The notes under the pieces: model-generated
The model's database searches: none
What the model saw: the letters and a program-made list of their open reading frames with translations, nothing else
What the model was told of the DNA's origin: nothing
NCBI GenBank assembly: GCA_024639765.1
Contig: JAHEHU010000225.1
Location: 1-44,337 of the forward strand
From: Eudoraea sp.
Lineage (GTDB): Bacteria; Bacteroidota; Bacteroidia; Flavobacteriales; Flavobacteriaceae
DNA: 44,337 nt
Direction of reading: 5' to 3'
Part shown: positions 25,289 through 33,669 of the stretch, piece by piece
Position numbering within the stretch: position 1 is the first letter of the stretch
Layout of the letters: each line of letters opens with the position of its first letter
Position numbers and translations under genes: made by a program

Positions 25289-27409
25289 ATGGCAATTTTA
25301 GAAAATATTCGGAAACGAACTACAGTACTGATCCTCATCATTGGAATGGCATTATTTGCCTTTGTGATCTCGGGTATCTTTACAAGCAACGGGTTTTCTG
25401 GAGGAAAAGTAGGCTCTTCCGTAGGTGAGATCAATGGGCAGGAAATTTCTATTGATGTTTTCCGCAAGAAGATAGAGCGAGCTTCAAGGAATAGTGGGCC
25501 AAATGCTTCTTCCATGCAATTGGTAAATAGTATTTGGAACCAGGTAGAACGCAGCACCTTGCTAGATCAACAAATCGCTTCTCTGGGTATCGATATTGAA
25601 CAAGATCAGATCATTGAAGTGATAAAGAGCAGTCCGGGACTTGCCCAGAATCCTCAGTTCGTAGATGAAAATGGGATTTTCGATGAAAGAAAATTCAGGG
25701 ATTTTATTCTGGAATTAAAGATAAATGCTCCGGCGCAATACGAGGATTGGCTTCAGGATGAAGAAGCCATTATTGAAACTGCAAAACAACAGGTGTACTT
25801 TAACCTGATACGTTCCGGTATGGGGGCTACCTTAAAAGAAGGGGAATTCGATTATAAATTGGCAAATAACAAAGTAGATATCCGTTACGTACGGGTTCCC
25901 TACGCGTCAATACCAGACAGTTCTATTGTAGTTACCAAAAGCGAGATTGAGGCATACATAAAAGAAAATCAAAAGAAATACACCCAGGAAAAAGCCAGGG
26001 ACATACAATTCGTTTACTTTGAAGAAGCGCCTTCAGCTGCTGACCTGGAAGCTACTGAAGCAGCTATCACAGCCTTGCTGGATGACACCGAGGAGTATTT
26101 TGCGGATAGAGATGTCACTGAAACCATTGCAGGATTCAGAAACACGACAGATGTGACGGCCTTTCTTGACAGGAATTCCGACGCTAAATTCGATACTATC
26201 TTTAAGGCCCAAAATGAACTCCCTGCACAATTCGCAGACTCACTTATGAGTTTAAATGTTGGTGAACTTTTTGGTCCGTACAGAGACGGAGAGGTGTTTA
26301 AAATATCTCGCATGATGGCTAAGAAACCGAATGGTTCTGTGAAAGCCAGTCATATTTTGATAACATATGAAGGTGCAGAACGGGCCAATCCTGAAGTAAA
26401 AAGAACTAAGGAAGAGGCAGAAGCAAGAGCTAATGAAGTGTTAGCCAATGCTCTTAAGCCAGAGGCGGTATTTGCACAGTTGGCCCGCGATAATTCTGAT
26501 GGGCCTTCAGCGCCAAGAGGAGGAGATCTTGGGTATTTCCAGGAAGGGGTGATGACCCCAAAATTTAATGATTTTGCCTTTGGAAACCCGGTAGGGTATA
26601 TTGGCCTTGTAGAAACAGAATTTGGGTATCATATTGTAAAAGTAGATGATAAACGAGATCAGGTTCAACTGGCCACGCTCACAAGAGATATTGAACCTTC
26701 CGATGAAACTATCAATACCTTGTTCACAGATGCGACCAAATTTGAAATGGCCGCTGTAGATTCTGATCAAAGCCTCAATGAGGTTGCAAAGGAGAACGAC
26801 TATGTAGTTAGGCCCATAAATAGGCTAAAGGCAATGGACGAAAACCTGCCCGGATTGGGAGCACAGAGAAGGATCGTACAATGGGCCTTTGCAGAGGATA
26901 CAAATTTAGGGGACATAAAAAGATTTGATATAAATAACGGCTATGCGGTAGTTCAATTAACGGCTACCTATAAAAAAGGACTTATGGATGTTGAGGATGC
27001 CTCAGTAACCGTCTTGCCAATTATTCGTAAGAAGAAGAAGGCAGAGAAGATCAAGGCTGCCAATGCAGGTAAGACGCTAGCGGATATGGCTTCATCCAAT
27101 AATACAAACGTTTCAACCGCCACCGCCCTCACTGTAAAAACACCAACTATACCGGGGGCGGGAAGAGAACCATTGGTAGTGGGAACTGCTTTTTCAATGA
27201 ATACAGGGGATACTTCAAAGCTTATTGCAGGAGAATCTGGAGTGTTTATGTTCGAAGTTACCAACAAGGAAGAGGCACCGGAACTAGACAATTATGTTAC
27301 CTATGCCAATGCCCTACAGGCGGCCAATGCCTCCAGCGTTGCAAACAGTATTGTAAATGCCTTAAAAGAGAAAGCTGAGATTGAAGATAATCGGTCTATT
27401 TTCTACTAG
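25289..27409 (+). CDS. PpiD/SurA-like periplasmic peptidyl-prolyl isomerase and chaperone
   Basis: A 706-residue protein with a single N-terminal membrane helix (about 12-32, TVLILIIGMALFAFVISGIF) that anchors it in the inner membrane facing the periplasm. It continues with a SurA-N-like helical chaperone region (about 45-200, including NGQEISIDVFRKKIERASR). A parvulin domain follows at about 350-455 (KASHILITYEG, FAQLARDNSDGPSAPRGGDL, YFQEGVMTPKF, ETEFGYHIVKVDDKR). The C-terminal 250 residues are a long helical and beta tail. This layout matches PpiD, which helps outer-membrane and secreted proteins fold as they leave the Sec translocon. It ends the coaX to ppiD run and is closed by a strong terminator. 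Confidence 0.9.
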   Translation: MAILENIRKRTTVLILIIGMALFAFVISGIFTSNGFSGGKVGSSVGEINGQEISIDVFRKKIERASRNSGPNASSMQLVNSIWNQVERSTLLDQQIASLGIDIEQDQIIEVIKSSPGLAQNPQFVDENGIFDERKFRDFILELKINAPAQYEDWLQDEEAIIETAKQQVYFNLIRSGMGATLKEGEFDYKLANNKVDIRYVRVPYASIPDSSIVVTKSEIEAYIKENQKKYTQEKARDIQFVYFEEAPSAADLEATEAAITALLDDTEEYFADRDVTETIAGFRNTTDVTAFLDRNSDAKFDTIFKAQNELPAQFADSLMSLNVGELFGPYRDGEVFKISRMMAKKPNGSVKASHILITYEGAERANPEVKRTKEEAEARANEVLANALKPEAVFAQLARDNSDGPSAPRGGDLGYFQEGVMTPKFNDFAFGNPVGYIGLVETEFGYHIVKVDDKRDQVQLATLTRDIEPSDETINTLFTDATKFEMAAVDSDQSLNEVAKENDYVVRPINRLKAMDENLPGLGAQRRIVQWAFAEDTNLGDIKRFDINNGYAVVQLTATYKKGLMDVEDASVTVLPIIRKKKKAEKIKAANAGKTLADMASSNNTNVSTATALTVKTPTIPGAGREPLVVGTAFSMNTGDTSKLIAGESGVFMFEVTNKEEAPELDNYVTYANALQAANASSVANSIVNALKEKAEIEDNRSIFY

Positions 27410-27430
27410 ATCTTGAAACATTCATCATAG

Positions 27431-27460
27431 AGCCCTGGTTGTAAGACCAGGGCTTTTTTT
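27431..27460 (+). terminator. Rho-independent terminator after the PpiD-like gene
   Basis: AGCCCTGG, loop TTGTAAGA, then CCAGGGCT gives a perfect 8-base stem followed by TTTTTT. The reverse direction lacks a T-run, so it serves the plus-strand operon. It overlaps the end of the convergent GHMP kinase gene by two bases. Confidence 0.9.
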
Positions 27461-28373
27461 ATAGTACCAGTTCATTATAAGAAAGTATGGTTGTGTAGCC
27501 CTTGGAAATAAAATATTCAGAAATCTGATCTGCACCCATGGCTAGCACAAAATCACCTCCCCATGCACCTAAGCTTTTAATTACCCCTTTGAAATCCGGA
27601 AATAGTTGATCTTGAATTCGTTGGCACTGAATGGTCTCAGATAAAAGTGCTTCATGTCGCAAAAGTAATTCCTGAAAACCTGAAAGATCCCTGCATACTA
27701 CAACAGCTCTTGTGATCGTTGATATCTCATCTAAAAAGTGCTGTTGGTTGGTCACCACATTTTTGTATTGCGAAATTCCTTCCCTGCTGTTCTGTTTTCT
27801 GTTGAGGTGTACAAAAAAAAGGTCCTTGGTGAAAGGGGGATCAAACTGTACCAGATCTATAATAGGTTTTCGGCCCTTTAACTGATATGTAAGCGGTTGT
27901 TTGTTTTGTGCACAAGCAATATCGTACCCACTACCTGAAAAGGTGTTCCATAATAGTGTATAGGCATCAACACCTGCCCATTGTGCTATATTATTGATAA
28001 GTGTGGAAGAGCTTCCCAATCCCCAATCTCTGGGGAATTCGAGTGTTGCAGTGGCCGTATGTCCCTGTAAAAGATTCAGAAAATCTGGATTTAAGGCAAT
28101 GGCACCCTGTAGTATAGACAAAAGGGTATCCCTTATATCACGGGTTCTACCTTGGGGAGCAGTATGCATTAATTCGGTGGCCTCAAACTTGGTCTCAAAC
28201 CAGCATTGTTGTTTGTGGTCCAGACTTTGCCAAATCAATCCACTTCCTTCATGTTCACGAATGTTTAGTCCTTGTCCCAGACGGCAAGGAAGGCCCAGAG
28301 CCAAAGCCCCGTCAAGCACGGCGTATTCCCCCGTAAGCAACAGCTTTCCGTTACTATGGTAACTGACATTCAT
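27459..28373 (-). CDS. GHMP kinase of the GYDIA type (mevalonate pathway)
   Basis: A 304-residue cytoplasmic GHMP-superfamily kinase. It has the N-terminal substrate motif GKLLLTGEYAVLDG, the ATP-binding glycine loop GLGSSS (118-123) and the motif SGSGYDIACA (147-155, with GYDIA at 149-153) that names this Bacteroidota subfamily. It starts immediately after the stop of HMG-CoA reductase, so it should act on mevalonate or phosphomevalonate in isoprenoid synthesis. Which of the two it phosphorylates cannot be told from sequence alone. The third GHMP motif is weak: ALGAWGGDFVLA near 270 is a plausible version. Confidence 0.88.
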   Translation of the reverse strand: MNVSYHSNGKLLLTGEYAVLDGALALGLPCRLGQGLNIREHEGSGLIWQSLDHKQQCWFETKFEATELMHTAPQGRTRDIRDTLLSILQGAIALNPDFLNLLQGHTATATLEFPRDWGLGSSSTLINNIAQWAGVDAYTLLWNTFSGSGYDIACAQNKQPLTYQLKGRKPIIDLVQFDPPFTKDLFFVHLNRKQNSREGISQYKNVVTNQQHFLDEISTITRAVVVCRDLSGFQELLLRHEALLSETIQCQRIQDQLFPDFKGVIKSLGAWGGDFVLAMGADQISEYFISKGYTTILSYNELVL

Positions 28374-29696
28374 TTATGAGGATTTTCTTAATTTCTCTAA
28401 GGCATCTACCACGGCATTGTGAGTAGCACTGTGTTTTTTGAAATGTTCAACCAGTTGCTTTTTTTCCGAATCGGAAGCTCCCATTTGATTCAAAATATTT
28501 AGAAGGTGCATCTTCATATGTCCCTGCTGAATTCCTGTGGTTACTAGTGATTGAACGGCTCCAAAGTTTTGAGCCAGGCCTGCTACTGCCACCAATCCCA
28601 TAAGATCCTCAGCAGAAGGTTTCTGCAATATTTCCAACCCTAATTTTACTAGAGGGTGCAAGCTGGTAAGGCCACCTACAGTGCCCAGAGCAAGTGGGAT
28701 CTCTATCCAAAAACGAAATATTTCGTTTTCTAGGCTTGCATGGGTTAAACTTTTGTACCTACCATCTTTGGAGGCATAGGCATGAATGCCGGCTTCAACA
28801 GCTCTGAAATCATTGCCCGTAGCCAGAACAACTGCATCTATACCGTTCATGATCCCTTTATTATGTGTAACCGCCCTAAAGGGTTCAATGTTAGCAATAG
28901 AAATGGCCCTCACCATTTTTTCAGCAAATTCGTGAGGCCCTATTTCACCTACAGAACCCAGATCTTCAACCGGGCAACTAACCTCTGCTCTTACGATACA
29001 ATTGGGAACATAATTGGAAAGGATGCTCATCACAATTTCCATATGGCGTTCTTCGGGCCGCAGGATGACTGATGTACTCGCTTCACGCTGCATTGTTTTT
29101 GCAAATTGTTCGAGGCACGAATTTATAAAATTGGCCCCCATGGCATCGAGGGTCTCAAAGGTGCAATGCAACTGGTAGTAATCCTTCAAATCCTCACTTT
29201 TATTTCTCAGCTCTACTTTTTTTATTCCGCCTCCCCTGGCTACCATATTTTTGGTAATAGACTGTGTTTCGCTAAAAAAGAGTGGTTGTATCTCATCAAC
29301 GAAAGCCCGAAGTCTGTTAGGATCGCCCTGATACATAAAATGTACCTGACCTATTTTTTCAGTACCCAGAACTTTGGTAGTAAAGCCACCCCGGGATAAC
29401 CAAAATTTAGCTGCTTTGCTCGCGGCAGCAACCACAGAACTTTCTTCAATGGCCATAGGGATTGCATATAGTTTTCCATTGATCAGAAAGTTAGGGGCAA
29501 CGCCTAATGGGAGGTAGAAATTGGTAAGTGTATTTTCAATGAATTCATCGTGCAATTGTTGCAGTGCAGCATCGGTATTCCAGTACGTTTTTATGAGAGA
29601 ACTACTACCCACAGGATCATGGGTATAATGTTCAGCGATCCATTGTATTTTTTCTTCTTTCGAAAGCTTTGAAAATCCTTCAATAGGTGAGGGCAT
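28374..29696 (-). CDS. Hydroxymethylglutaryl-CoA reductase, class II type
   Basis: The frame is open from 29795, but the ATG at 29696 (440 residues, MPSPIEGFSKLSKEEKIQWI) fits the family length and start better. The extra 33 residues would be rich in Tyr and lack family similarity. Catalytic landmarks: Glu in AIEESSVVAAAS (about 84), Lys in THNKGIMNGID, the nucleotide-binding GNDFRAVEAGIHAYAS and the late GTVGGLTSLHPLVKLGLEIL. The sequence resembles the Pseudomonas mevalonii class II enzyme, which interconverts HMG-CoA and mevalonate. In flavobacteria this class works in the biosynthetic direction, and the adjacent GHMP kinase gene, which begins right after this stop, supports that. Confidence 0.93.
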   Translation of the reverse strand: MPSPIEGFSKLSKEEKIQWIAEHYTHDPVGSSSLIKTYWNTDAALQQLHDEFIENTLTNFYLPLGVAPNFLINGKLYAIPMAIEESSVVAAASKAAKFWLSRGGFTTKVLGTEKIGQVHFMYQGDPNRLRAFVDEIQPLFFSETQSITKNMVARGGGIKKVELRNKSEDLKDYYQLHCTFETLDAMGANFINSCLEQFAKTMQREASTSVILRPEERHMEIVMSILSNYVPNCIVRAEVSCPVEDLGSVGEIGPHEFAEKMVRAISIANIEPFRAVTHNKGIMNGIDAVVLATGNDFRAVEAGIHAYASKDGRYKSLTHASLENEIFRFWIEIPLALGTVGGLTSLHPLVKLGLEILQKPSAEDLMGLVAVAGLAQNFGAVQSLVTTGIQQGHMKMHLLNILNQMGASDSEKKQLVEHFKKHSATHNAVVDALEKLRKSS

Positions 29697-29761
29697 GATA
29701 GTAACGTTATGCGGGTAAAGATAGTGATATTGACAGTATTTCCTTTGATACCCATATGGAA

Positions 29762-29769
29762 CAAATTTG
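29762..29769 (-). promoter_or_regulatory. Possible -7 box of the HMG-CoA reductase operon
   Basis: CAAATTTG on the minus strand (one mismatch to TAnnTTTG) lies about 66 bases upstream of the preferred ATG at 29696. This would place the message start downstream of the longer alternative start codon. The box is palindromic, so the strand is ambiguous. Confidence 0.25.
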
Positions 29770-29893
29770 AGGTTACTACTAGTATAATTGCCCAAAAAGT
29801 AAAGCAGCAGCTGGCCAATTGCATAGTGGAAAGTTATTTTTTTTGGGAAAATATTAGTAAACTTGATGGTTTGAATCTAAACAAACACTCAGA

Positions 29894-32056
29894 ATGAAAA
29901 AATACCTGCTACTGTTGCTTTTTCTCTTGGCAACTACCCTTGTTCATACGCAACAGAAAAATATTTCACTTGAAGAAATTTGGCAAGGTGCATTTTCCAC
30001 CAGAGGAATGGATGCATTGAGGTCTATGAATGATGGAAATCACTATACCTTGCTTGATATTAACAGGGTCAATAGAACAAGTAGTATTGTAAAATATAAA
30101 TATGAGACCCTGGAACAGACAGAGACCATACTGGCCTCATCTCCGGCCAATGGGATTCCTTATTTTACGTCATACAGTTTTAATGAGGATGAATCTAAAA
30201 TTTTATTGGCAACTGAAGTAGAATCTATCTACAGGTATTCCAGAAGAGCCATATACTATGTCTATGATATTGCATCCGGGTCTGCCATCAAAATAGCGGA
30301 TAACAAGATCATGGTGCCTTTGTTATCACCAGACGGAAATAAAATAGCATATGTATTTGCGAACGATCTTTTTATTCTGGATCTAACCACCGGCAATACA
30401 GATCAAGTAACCTCAGATGGGGAAATAAATGCAATTATCAATGGGGTAACCGATTGGGTGTATGAAGAGGAATTTGGTTTCGTGAGGGCCTTTGACTGGA
30501 ACGCTAACAGCACCATGCTTGCCTTTCTGCGGTTCGATGAGCAAGCAGTACCAGAGTTTTCTATGGATGTATACGGAGCTGACTTATATCCTTCTCCATA
30601 TCGGTTTAAATATCCGAAGGCTGGCGAAGATAATTCCACCGTAACACTGCATTTGTACGACCTTGCGAAAAAATCAACCACAAATATTTCATTGCCTGAA
30701 ACCTACTATGTTCCAAGGTTAAAATGGAAGAACAACGACGATGAACTTAGTGTCCAGACCTTGAATCGTCTCCAGAATCACCTTAAGGTGTATACGGTAA
30801 ATGCCAGGGACGCCTCTGTATCCTTATTGCTGGAGGAACAAGACGCTGCCTACGTGGATATAACAGATAACTTGACCTTTTTAGAAGATGACAGTTTTAT
30901 ATGGACCAGTGAGAAGGACGGATATAATCATATCTATCTGCATAATGCAAACGGTTCGCTAAAAACGCAACTTACCAAAGGGCCCTGGGAAGTGACCAAT
31001 TATTATGGATTTGATCCAAAGAAGAAAACCGTTTTTTATCAAAGTACAGAAAACGGATCTATCAACAGGGATGTCTATAGCATTAAGACCAATGGAAGGA
31101 ACAAGAAAAGACTAACTGAGAAAACAGGAACTAATAGTGCAGCCTTTAGCACAAATTTCTCCTATTTCATCAATACTTTTTCCAGTGCCAGCACCCCATA
31201 TGAGTACACCCTTCACAAAGCCGCCACTGGGGAGAAGGTAAAAGACATCTTAAATAATGCGGAACTATCCGAAAAGCTTTCTCAGTATAAGACCAGTCCG
31301 AAAGAATTCTCTACTATAAACATCAATGGGCACGACCTTAATATGTGGATGGTGAAACCGGCCGACTTTGATGCTACAAAAAAGTATCCGCTATTTCTAT
31401 TTCAATACAGCGGTCCGGGGTCTCAACAAGTGGCCAACCGCTGGTTTGGAAGTAATGATTATTGGCATCAGATGCTGGCCCAGGAAGGTATCATAATAGC
31501 TTGCGTAGATGGGCGTGGCACAGGATTAAAGGGGCGTGATTTTAAAAAGATGACCTATAAGGAATTAGGAAAATATGAAGTAGAGGATCAGATCGCTGTA
31601 GCTAAAAAACTCAGCGAATATGATTTCATTGATGAGGACAGGACCGGCATCTGGGGATGGAGTTACGGAGGATTTATGGCCTCTAATTGTATCCTGAAAG
31701 GCAATGATACTTTTGAAATGGCAATCGCCGTGGCACCGGTGACAAGCTGGCGCTTTTATGATACGGTATACACGGAACGGTTTATGCAGACGCCGCAGGA
31801 AAATCCCAGTGGATACGACCAGAATAGTCCGTTGACCTTTCCGCATTTGTTAAAAGGAAAATATTTATTAGTACATGGCTCCGGTGACGACAATGTGCAT
31901 GTGCAGAATAGTATGCGAATGATTGAGGCATTGGTTCAGGCTAATAAACAATTCGATTGGGCTATCTATCCGGATAGGAGCCATGGAATTTCAGGAGGCA
32001 ATACACGCCTTCAATTGTACACCAAAATGACCAATTTCATCAAAGAGAATCTTTAA
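29894..32056 (+). CDS. Dipeptidyl-peptidase IV, S9 family
   Basis: A 720-residue secreted serine peptidase with a signal peptide (MKKYLLLLLFLLATTLVHTQ). Residues about 30-460 form the eight-bladed propeller (DPPIV_N), including the EEEFGFVRAFDW region whose paired Glu residues bind the substrate amino terminus in this family. Residues about 490-720 form the alpha/beta-hydrolase domain. The nucleophile is Ser590 (GWSYGGFMA), the acid is in HGSGDDNVH (Asp665 or Asp666), and the base is His697 (DRSHGISGG). It removes X-Pro or X-Ala dipeptides from peptide N-termini in the periplasm. Two peptide transporter genes follow (18 and 68 bases gaps), which fits a peptide-uptake operon. Confidence 0.93.
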   Translation: MKKYLLLLLFLLATTLVHTQQKNISLEEIWQGAFSTRGMDALRSMNDGNHYTLLDINRVNRTSSIVKYKYETLEQTETILASSPANGIPYFTSYSFNEDESKILLATEVESIYRYSRRAIYYVYDIASGSAIKIADNKIMVPLLSPDGNKIAYVFANDLFILDLTTGNTDQVTSDGEINAIINGVTDWVYEEEFGFVRAFDWNANSTMLAFLRFDEQAVPEFSMDVYGADLYPSPYRFKYPKAGEDNSTVTLHLYDLAKKSTTNISLPETYYVPRLKWKNNDDELSVQTLNRLQNHLKVYTVNARDASVSLLLEEQDAAYVDITDNLTFLEDDSFIWTSEKDGYNHIYLHNANGSLKTQLTKGPWEVTNYYGFDPKKKTVFYQSTENGSINRDVYSIKTNGRNKKRLTEKTGTNSAAFSTNFSYFINTFSSASTPYEYTLHKAATGEKVKDILNNAELSEKLSQYKTSPKEFSTININGHDLNMWMVKPADFDATKKYPLFLFQYSGPGSQQVANRWFGSNDYWHQMLAQEGIIIACVDGRGTGLKGRDFKKMTYKELGKYEVEDQIAVAKKLSEYDFIDEDRTGIWGWSYGGFMASNCILKGNDTFEMAIAVAPVTSWRFYDTVYTERFMQTPQENPSGYDQNSPLTFPHLLKGKYLLVHGSGDDNVHVQNSMRMIEALVQANKQFDWAIYPDRSHGISGGNTRLQLYTKMTNFIKENL

Positions 32057-32074
32057 CCTAACCATTAAATAATT

Positions 32075-33601
32075 ATGGCAACGACAAAACCAGCTCATCA
32101 AAAAGAACTTTTTGGGCATCCAACAGGCCTCTATATTCTGTTTATGACCGAAATGTGGGAACGTTTTTCCTACTATGGAATGCGGGGTATTCTGGTACTT
32201 TACCTCACAGCACAGACCAGGGGAGATAATCCTGGATTAGGATGGTTAGATGGAGAGGCATTGTCTCTTTATGGATGGTATACCATGTTGGTTTATGTTG
32301 CATCCATTCCAGGCGGCATCATAGCAGATAAGATCATTGGGCAGAAACGAGCCGTTATGATTGGTGGGTTTTTGCTGGTAGCGGGCCACGGTATCCTATC
32401 TGTAGAGGTCATGTGGGCATTCTATACGGGATTGGGACTTATCATTGCAGGTGTAGGGATGCTAAAACCAAATATTTCTACCTTGGTAGGAGGCTTGTAC
32501 AAGCAGGGTGATGAACGAAGAGATAAAGGATTTTCTATTTTCTATATCGGGATCAATACGGGTGCGGCCCTCGCAGCCTTGGTGGTTGCCTGGGTAGCTG
32601 ATCAGTGGGGTTGGCATGCCGGTTTTGGCCTAGCCGCTGTAGGGATGGTGTTGGGACAGGTAATTTATCTTTCCGGTCAGAAATATCTGATTACAGTTGG
32701 CAATAAACCTAAAGAGATTGAAGCCAGCAGCGATGATGTTTCTATCAAAGACATCTTTGTTCAACAATTTAGTGCCACTAGACCTCTAACCATTACGCTG
32801 TTGTTGGCGGTTATTTCGAGTATTGCAGCCTGGTATTTTATAGGGGATCAAAAGATCGCGTATATTATTTTCTTCATTTTTCTGGCGGTGGTGATAGGTA
32901 TGATGTTCACCATTTACGAAGACCTTAGATCCCAAGTTGAAAAGGACCGTTATTTGGTACTTTTACTTTCGTTCATAATAGTGATCGTTTTTTGGGGTGC
33001 TTTTGAACAAGCAGGTGGCCTCATGAATTTATACGCTGAGAACAGAACGGATCGTTTTGTATTTGGGTATGAGATCCCTGCTGCGGCTTTTCAATTCTTT
33101 AATCCTTTTTATATTATAGTGTTTGCAGTGCCTGTAGCAAATTTCTGGCTATGGTGGAAACACAGAGGAAAAGAAGCATCGTCACTTTTTAAAATGGCCA
33201 ATGGTGTCATCATTATGGGTCTGGGCTTTGTGTTTATGGTATTTGCTTCCATGCAATACGAAACGCTTGGTAAGTCGGCTCTATATTGGTTGGCATTAGC
33301 ATATCTTTTCCATACAATAGGAGAATTATGTGCTTCTCCGGTAGCACTTTCGTTTATCACTAAATTAGCACCTGTTAGGTATGGTGCACTTATGATGGGA
33401 GTCTATTTTGCGGCGACCGGCTTGGGAAATAAAGTAGCAGGATTAATTGGAGAATCGGCTTCAGAAGCTGGAGAACTAAACATTTTTGCGGGGATCACGA
33501 TTTTTTGCGTGGTCTTTGGATTATTAGTGATCACTATTCTTAAACCGTTGAAACGACTTACTCATAGAGCTGAGGAAGAAGAACGGGACATGAGTCACTA
33601 G
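32075..33601 (+). CDS. Proton-coupled oligopeptide transporter (POT/PTR2 family), first copy
   Basis: A 508-residue inner-membrane protein with 12 or more hydrophobic segments. The N-terminal POT signature TEMWERFSYYGMRGILVLYL contains the ExxER motif (Glu26, Glu29, Arg30) needed for proton coupling. Further hallmarks are GGIIADKIIGQKRAVMIGG, the PTR2 motif FSIFYIGINTGAALAALV and GELCASPVALSFITKLAP in the last third. The family imports di- and tripeptides with protons. The gene follows the dipeptidyl-peptidase gene by 18 bases, so its natural substrates may be the released dipeptides. Close relative of the next gene. Confidence 0.93.
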   Translation: MATTKPAHQKELFGHPTGLYILFMTEMWERFSYYGMRGILVLYLTAQTRGDNPGLGWLDGEALSLYGWYTMLVYVASIPGGIIADKIIGQKRAVMIGGFLLVAGHGILSVEVMWAFYTGLGLIIAGVGMLKPNISTLVGGLYKQGDERRDKGFSIFYIGINTGAALAALVVAWVADQWGWHAGFGLAAVGMVLGQVIYLSGQKYLITVGNKPKEIEASSDDVSIKDIFVQQFSATRPLTITLLLAVISSIAAWYFIGDQKIAYIIFFIFLAVVIGMMFTIYEDLRSQVEKDRYLVLLLSFIIVIVFWGAFEQAGGLMNLYAENRTDRFVFGYEIPAAAFQFFNPFYIIVFAVPVANFWLWWKHRGKEASSLFKMANGVIIMGLGFVFMVFASMQYETLGKSALYWLALAYLFHTIGELCASPVALSFITKLAPVRYGALMMGVYFAATGLGNKVAGLIGESASEAGELNIFAGITIFCVVFGLLVITILKPLKRLTHRAEEEERDMSH

Positions 33602-33669
33602 TTCACAATCTTACTTTCTTACCTTTTCAAAAGGAAGTAAACTATTTTCAAACAACCAAAGTATGACCA

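Noticed and set aside
28374-29795. Longer start for HMG-CoA reductase at 29795
   Set aside because: The additional 33 residues are Tyr-rich and unlike the family, and the ATG at 29696 gives the expected length.
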